Shown: positions 4,949 to 9,031 of the stretch, piece after piece
How the letters are laid out: each line of letters starts with the position of its first letter
How positions within the stretch are numbered: position 1 is the first letter of the stretch
DNA from: Methanomassiliicoccaceae archaeon
Lineage (GTDB): Archaea > Thermoplasmatota > Thermoplasmata > Methanomassiliicoccales > Methanomethylophilaceae
NCBI GenBank assembly: GCA_016282555.1
Contig: JAEEKU010000130.1
Location: forward strand, 1 to 9,031
DNA: 9,031 bases
Direction: 5' to 3'
Notes under the pieces: generated by a model
The model's database searches: none
Told to the model about the DNA's origin: nothing
Seen by the model: the letters and a program-made list of their open reading frames with translations, nothing else
Position numbers and translations under genes: made by a program

Positions 4949-6499
4949 ATGAATTTCGTAGATCATCCCCGCATTCTCCCCGGAAAGGTGGAGGAGAGGG
5001 CGTACCAGACGAACATGGTTGACGGCTGCCTGAGATGCAACACTCTTGTCATACTCCCCACCGGGCTGGGCAAAACCGTGGTCGCGCTGAGAATCGCCGC
5101 GGAGTATCTTTCATACGGAAAAGTTCTGGTTCTCGCCCCGACGAAGCCCCTTACGGACCAGCACAGCGGATTTTTCTCGGAAATGCTGGCGGGAACTTCC
5201 GTTTCCGTGATGACCGGGAATATGAAACCGGAAACCAGAGCCTCGGTTATAGATTCCTCGGACGTTATAATCAGCACGCCCCAGTGCGTCGCGAACGATC
5301 TGGAATCCGGACGCTACAGCCTGGAGGGATTCTCCCTGGTCATATATGACGAAGCCCACAGGGGAGTCGGAAACTACTCCTATACGGCTGTGGCGAAGTA
5401 CTGCGGCGCGGAAATGCGTTCCGTCGGAATGACCGCGTCCCCCGGAAGCAATTACGAAAGAATCCGGGAAGTCTGCGAGAATCTGAATCTGAGAAGAATC
5501 GATATCAGATCGGATGACGACCCGGACGTGGCGCCTTATGTTTTCGACACGTACGTGAACCGCATCGAAGTCAACATCCCCCCGGATCTGGCGAAGATAT
5601 CGTCTCTGCTGAGGCAGATGCTGGACAGATACGTGGACGAACTGGTCGGTTTGGGGCTGATGGACAGGGGATGGCCGGCTTCCACCAAGCACATGCTTTC
5701 CATCGGGAACACCCTCCAGACGAGGATATCCAGAGGGGAAAAGAGCCCGGTAGTTTTCAAAGGGCTTTCGCTTCAGGCGATCTGCATAAAACTGCTTCAC
5801 GCAATAAACATGGCCGAAACCCAGGGAATGACCGCTCTGAGAGTCTATCTCGACAAACTCGTCTCCGAATCCAAGGAAAAAGAGGGAGGAAAAGCGGCGA
5901 AAACCATCGTAAGCAACGAACTCTTCCCGAAAATCAGGAGAATCGCGAAACTGTCAAACGTCGAACATCCCAAAATATCCAAGATAATGAGTCTGGTCAG
6001 CATCATCCTCTCGGACAATCCGGAAAGCAGGATACTGGTGTTCTCCCAGTACAGGGACACCTGCGATCTTCTAGTGGCGAAACTCTCGCTGATACCCGGC
6101 GTGACTGTCGGAAAACTGGTGGGACAGTCCAACGGAGGGCTGAAGCAGAAAGAGCAGATAGAGATCCTTTCCAGATTCCGCTCCGGAGAGTACAACGTCG
6201 TGGTTTCCACGTCCGTCGGGGAAGAGGGGCTGGACGTCACCAGCACCAACGCCGTGATTTTCTATGAACCGGTTCCCTCCGAGATACGCACGATCCAGAG
6301 AAGAGGCCGCACCGGCAGGAAGAACAACGGCGACGTGTACGTTCTAATCGCCAAAGGCACTATGGACGAGGTGTTCGACAAGAGCAGCAAGCGCAAAGAA
6401 GACGATATGCGCGGACGTCTGGAGAGGCTGAGCGAGGAACTCAGCAGATCCTCTCCGTATCTCCCCCGCACCTCCCAGTCCAGCATCGACAGGTTCCGA
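4949..6499 (+). CDS. Hef/FANCM-like SF2 DNA helicase without nuclease domain, apparently ending at CGA
   Basis: A helicase of the archaeal Hef family (related to FANCM and Mph1), which remodels forked DNA and stalled replication forks. Motifs in order: PTGLGKT (Walker A, 37-43), DEAH (134-137), TASPGS (162-167), a Hef-type insertion around 200-340, 'RILVFSQYRDTCDLL', 'VVVSTSVGEEGLDV' and QRRGRTGR (motif VI, 450-457). The XPF-type nuclease found in long Hef proteins is absent. The sequence ends TSQSSIDRF; Q-x-x-I-x-x-F resembles a PCNA-interacting (PIP) peptide, which often forms the extreme C-terminus. The next codon is CGA at 6497-6499, the only in-frame CGA in 516 codons. With the standard code the frame runs to 7255 (768 residues), out of frame inside the ligase gene, where it picks up about a dozen CGA codons. 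I place the end at CGA. Confidence 0.87.
6497..6499 (+). other. in-frame CGA at the expected end of the hef-like gene
   Basis: CGA follows the codon for Phe516 of a PIP-like C-terminal peptide. No TAA, TAG or TGA occurs in any forward frame from about 6432 to 6609, so neither the gene frame nor a one- or two-base shift reaches a standard stop before the ligase start at 6546. Confidence 0.7.
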
Positions 6500-6516
6500 G
6501 GAACTTCCCGCAACTG

Positions 6517-6524
6517 TTTTTATT
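6517..6524 (+). promoter_or_regulatory. TATA box for the DNA ligase gene
   Basis: TTTTTATT is centred 25 bases before the ATG at 6546, implying a leaderless ligase transcript. It lies just after the proposed CGA end of the helicase gene. The T-run could also help end the helicase transcript. Confidence 0.45.
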
Positions 6525-6545
6525 CCTTCCGGGCTATCCCGGGAT

Positions 6546-8309
6546 ATGCTTTATTCCGAGCTCGCGGAAACCTTCGACAGACTGGAATCCACCGGAAGCC
6601 GCCTGGAGATGACTTCCATACTGGCAGATTTCTTCCGCAGGACAGACAGAAAGGATCTCAGGACCGTAATCTATCTCTCCCAGGGAAAACTCCACCCCGA
6701 TTTCTATCCGCAGGTGCTCGGAATGGCCGACAAACTGGTTCTCAAAGCGATTTCGTCCACTTCCGGCGCGTCCGAACAGAAAACCGAGGCGCTCTGGGTG
6801 GAAACCGGGGATCCGGGCACGGTGGCCGAGAGACTGATATCCAGAAAGAAGCAGACGACCCTGTTTTCCGAAGAGCTTACCGTGGACAGGGTGTTCAAGC
6901 GCCTCACGTTGATAGAGAATTCCGGCGGAAAAGATTCCCAGGACAAAAAAATCGATCATCTCTCCAACCTCCTCCACGATTCGGGGCCGCTGGAAGCCAG
7001 ATATCTGTGCAGAACCGTGACCGGAAGGATGAGGGTGGGCGCCGGAGACATGACCATCCTGGACGCTCTGGCGGAAGCGTTCGCGACGAAAGAGGACCGT
7101 CCCTCCATAGAGAGGGCGTTCAACATCACCTGCGACATCGGGCTCGTGGGAGAGATAATCGCGAACGGCGGGATGGACGCGATCCGTTCTGTGAAAGTAA
7201 CGGTGGGAAATCCGGTGAAGGTTATGCTGGCCGAACGCCTTCCCTCGATTCCTGAGATAATAGAGAGAATGGGCGGAAGATGCGCCATGGAATACAAATA
7301 CGACGGGATAAGGGTGCAGGCCCATATAGGAAAAGATTCCGTCAGGCTCTTCTCCCGCAGGCTCGAGGATCTGACTTCCAATTTCCCGGATATAGCGCAG
7401 TCTCTCCGCACCCATTGCAAATCATCCGAGGCGATAATCGAGGGGGAATGCGTCGCGGTGCACCCCGAGACCGGATTCATGCTGCCGTTCCAGAACGTGA
7501 CCCACCGCCGCAAGAAACACGGGATGGACGATGCCGTCAGGGATATCCCGGTGAGGATATTCATGTTCGACATCCTCTACGAGGGAGGAAACGATCTGAC
7601 CTCCGTGCCCTACGGACAGCGCAGGAAAATTCTGGAAGATAAATTCGCCATCGGCGGGATGATCCAGATCTCGTCCGCTAAAACAATAGAATCTGCGGAG
7701 GAGGGGGAGAAGTTCTTCGCTTCGGCTCTGGCGGACCGCTGCGAGGGAATAATGGCTAAATCGCTGTCGGAAGAATCCGTTTACAGAGCCGGATCCAGAG
7801 GATTCCTGTGGATAAAATACAAGAAAGATTACCAGGAGTCTCTTACGGACTCTTTCGATCTGGCGGTCGTGGGCGCGTTTTACGGAATGGGAAAAAGGGC
7901 CGGAAAATACGGCGCCCTCCTGATGGCCGCCTACAATCCGGAATACGGAAGATTCGAAACCGTATGCAAGCTCGGGACAGGTTTCGACGACGCTTTCCTC
8001 GACGGCATGCCGGAACTTCTGGACGGCGGAAAAAGAGAAACGAAGCCCGCATCCGTGGATGCCGAAATGATCCCGGACGTGTGGTTCGAGCCGTCCGTCG
8101 TGCTCGAAGTCACCGCGGCGGAAATAACGCTGAGCCCGGTCCACACCGCCGCCAGAAACATCATCGCGGAGGGCTCCGGCCTGGGGATCAGATTCCCGAG
8201 ATTCACGGGAAGGGTGAGAGACGACAAACTCCCCGAACAGGCCACGTCCGTGGACGAAATAACGGAGATGTTCAGACTCCAGCCGGGTTCTTCCCCGGAC
8301 CAAGAGTGA
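6546..8309 (+). CDS. lig: ATP-dependent DNA ligase
   Basis: The replicative and repair ligase of archaea: it seals nicks through a ligase-AMP intermediate. The 587 residues fit the family (550-610). The N-terminal DNA-binding domain opens with the typical LYSELAETFDRLESTGSRLE. The nucleophile is Lys251 in MEYKYDGIRVQAH (motif I, KYDG). Further motifs: LFSRRLEDLT (268-277), IIEGECVAV (motif III, about 297-305), EGIMAKS (motif IV, 400-406) and WIKYKKDY (motif V, 422-429), followed by an OB-fold ending near RFPRFTGRVRDDK. The ATG at 6546 matches the family's start, and a TATA box 25 bases upstream suggests a leaderless message. It ends in TGA and contains no CGA codon. Hef and ligase side by side suggest a fork-repair neighbourhood. 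Confidence 0.95.
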   Translation: MLYSELAETFDRLESTGSRLEMTSILADFFRRTDRKDLRTVIYLSQGKLHPDFYPQVLGMADKLVLKAISSTSGASEQKTEALWVETGDPGTVAERLISRKKQTTLFSEELTVDRVFKRLTLIENSGGKDSQDKKIDHLSNLLHDSGPLEARYLCRTVTGRMRVGAGDMTILDALAEAFATKEDRPSIERAFNITCDIGLVGEIIANGGMDAIRSVKVTVGNPVKVMLAERLPSIPEIIERMGGRCAMEYKYDGIRVQAHIGKDSVRLFSRRLEDLTSNFPDIAQSLRTHCKSSEAIIEGECVAVHPETGFMLPFQNVTHRRKKHGMDDAVRDIPVRIFMFDILYEGGNDLTSVPYGQRRKILEDKFAIGGMIQISSAKTIESAEEGEKFFASALADRCEGIMAKSLSEESVYRAGSRGFLWIKYKKDYQESLTDSFDLAVVGAFYGMGKRAGKYGALLMAAYNPEYGRFETVCKLGTGFDDAFLDGMPELLDGGKRETKPASVDAEMIPDVWFEPSVVLEVTAAEITLSPVHTAARNIIAEGSGLGIRFPRFTGRVRDDKLPEQATSVDEITEMFRLQPGSSPDQE

Positions 8310-8318
8310 CAAATACTC
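8310..8318 (+). promoter_or_regulatory. possible TATA element for the Cys-rich protein gene
   Basis: CAAATACTC lies about 32 bases before the ATG at 8346, in the 36-base gap after the ligase stop. The match is weak and the gene may instead be read through from the ligase promoter. Confidence 0.25.
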
Positions 8319-8345
8319 TCCCGCCGATACCGCGGCAGAGATAAA

Positions 8346-8660
8346 ATGAGCGAGACTGCGATCGTTAAAGCCGGAATCTGCGGAATGACCACCAGAATCA
8401 CCGCCACTCCATCGGAGGACATGATGACCATGACAGTAAAACTCGAAAGCGACTGCCCCATGGTCTGCAAAGAGCCTGTTATAGAGAATATCTCGTGCTA
8501 CGAGGAAGTCGGAACCCCCTTCACCGAGTCGGCGGTATACCGCTGGGCATCCAGGAATCTGAAGCACACGGCCTGTCCCGTCCCCTGCGGCATCGTCAAA
8601 TGCATAGAGGCTGCGGCAGGACTCGGATTGAAAAAACCGGTATCCATCGAGTGGGAATGA
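8346..8660 (+). CDS. Cys-rich small conserved protein (DUF6951-like)
   Basis: A 104-residue soluble protein with seven cysteines: C12 (AGICGM), C37 and C41 (SDCPMVC), C51, C77, C81 and C86 (ACPVPCGIVKC). The pattern 'GICG...SDCP...ACPVPxGIxKxIEAAAGL' matches a small family I know from methanogens and anaerobic bacteria, which I believe is DUF6951; the name is from memory. No activity is established. The conserved Cys set suggests metal or Fe-S binding or redox chemistry. It starts 36 bases after the ligase stop and ends in TGA one base before the stop of the convergent permease gene. The ATG is preceded by only a weak ribosome site (GCAGAG). Codon use is like the neighbours and it contains no CGA. 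Confidence 0.75.
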   Translation: MSETAIVKAGICGMTTRITATPSEDMMTMTVKLESDCPMVCKEPVIENISCYEEVGTPFTESAVYRWASRNLKHTACPVPCGIVKCIEAAAGLGLKKPVSIEWE

Positions 8661-8661
8661 G

Positions 8662-9031
8662 TCACCCGTAATACGAGCCTTTTCTGCTGCGGATCAGGAA
8701 ATAAATGAACACCGGGCTTCCGATCGCCGCGGTTATCACCCCGACCGGAAGTCCGCCGAGAACTATAAGACGGGCAACCGCGTCGCAGCACATCAGCATC
8801 AGGGCGCCGATAACCCCCGAAAGGGCGATTATGCCTTTGGACGACCCGATGACCAGCCTGCTTATGTGCGGAATCACCAGCCCTATGAATCCTATGCTGC
8901 CGGTGAAACTGACCGCCACGGCGGTGCACGCCGAAACGATGAAGAAGCACAGAATTCTGATCGTCTTCGCGCTTACGCCGATCGTCTGGGCCATACGGTC
9001 CCCGGCAGTCATAGTAACGATATACCTGGAC
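8662..9031 (-). CDS. FecCD/BtuC-type ABC transporter permease, C-terminal part (truncated by the window edge)
   Basis: The last about 123 residues of an integral-membrane permease for iron-siderophore or cobalamin uptake. Signatures: AQTIGVSAKTIRIL (the family's conserved 'A..LGV...R.L'), then 'GSIGFIGLVIPHISRLVIG' (the family's strongly conserved G-x-I-x-F-V-G-L-x-x-P-H-x-x-R motif), and 'GVITAAIGSPVFIYFLI' ahead of the basic tail. At least three transmembrane segments are visible. Partner ATPase and binding-protein genes would lie upstream on the minus strand, beyond 9031. The frame is open to the window edge, so the start is not in view; the ATG at 9012 is internal. It ends in TGA, with its stop one base from the TGA of the Cys-rich gene (TGAGTCA). 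Substrate cannot be told from this part. Confidence 0.9.
   Translation of the reverse strand, partial: SRYIVTMTAGDRMAQTIGVSAKTIRILCFFIVSACTAVAVSFTGSIGFIGLVIPHISRLVIGSSKGIIALSGVIGALMLMCCDAVARLIVLGGLPVGVITAAIGSPVFIYFLIRSRKGSYYG

Noticed and set aside
4949..7255. 768-residue helicase including a C-terminal extension
   Set aside because: The last 252 codons are out-of-frame ligase sequence, rich in Arg, Gly and Gln, with about a dozen CGA codons and no nuclease motifs.
7422..8567. 381-residue minus-strand frame opposite the ligase
   Set aside because: Shadow of the ligase; His/Arg/Gly-rich with no domain, whereas the + strand shows all ligase motifs.
1..9031. TAG read as pyrrolysine, as known in some methanogens of this kind
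   Set aside because: No gene here needs an in-frame TAG, and none ends in TAG, so the window gives no evidence either way.

Overview
The window comes from an archaeon. It encodes an RpoL-type RNA polymerase subunit, ribosomal protein L37e, an archaeal TruD, a Hef/FANCM-like helicase and an archaeal ATP-dependent DNA ligase. Promoters are AT-rich TATA boxes about 25 bases upstream of starts, and several genes appear leaderless. Gene content and moderately high GC suggest a Thermoplasmata-type methanogen (Methanomassiliicoccales-like); this placement is inference.

Layout. Positions 2-115 hold the tail of an upstream + strand gene, followed by a small CxxC zinc-finger protein (185-361). A minus-strand group follows: a 32-residue membrane peptide, an FMN split-barrel-like protein and a two-helix membrane protein (1111 down to 381). 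Upstream of it lies a PAS sensor gene (1537-1148). A + strand rpl37e-purF operon (1732-3294) converges on a minus-strand rpoL-truD pair (4843-3295). The rpoL promoter is back to back with the promoter of a Hef-like helicase (4949-6499). An ATP-dependent DNA ligase (6546-8309), a Cys-rich small conserved protein (8346-8660) and a convergent, window-truncated FecCD-type permease (9031-8662) finish the window.

Main observation. Four genes (the upstream partial gene, purF, truD and the hef-like gene) have no TAA, TAG or TGA at their expected ends. Each instead carries an in-frame CGA exactly there. By my hand scan of both strands, CGA occurs nowhere else in frame in about 2,800 sense codons of the window's genes, although roughly 150 or more Arg codons are present. 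Beyond those CGAs the open frames run on into antisense truD or out-of-frame ligase sequence, where CGA becomes common. purF and truD meet tail to tail at the palindrome CGATCG, which would give both a CGA 'stop' with no spacer. The simplest reading is that CGA acts as a termination signal alongside TGA and TAA, either by direct recoding or through C-to-U editing to UGA. To my knowledge this is undescribed in archaea. It needs a genome-wide test.

Gene ends for these four are given at the CGA, with the standard-code alternative stated in each entry.
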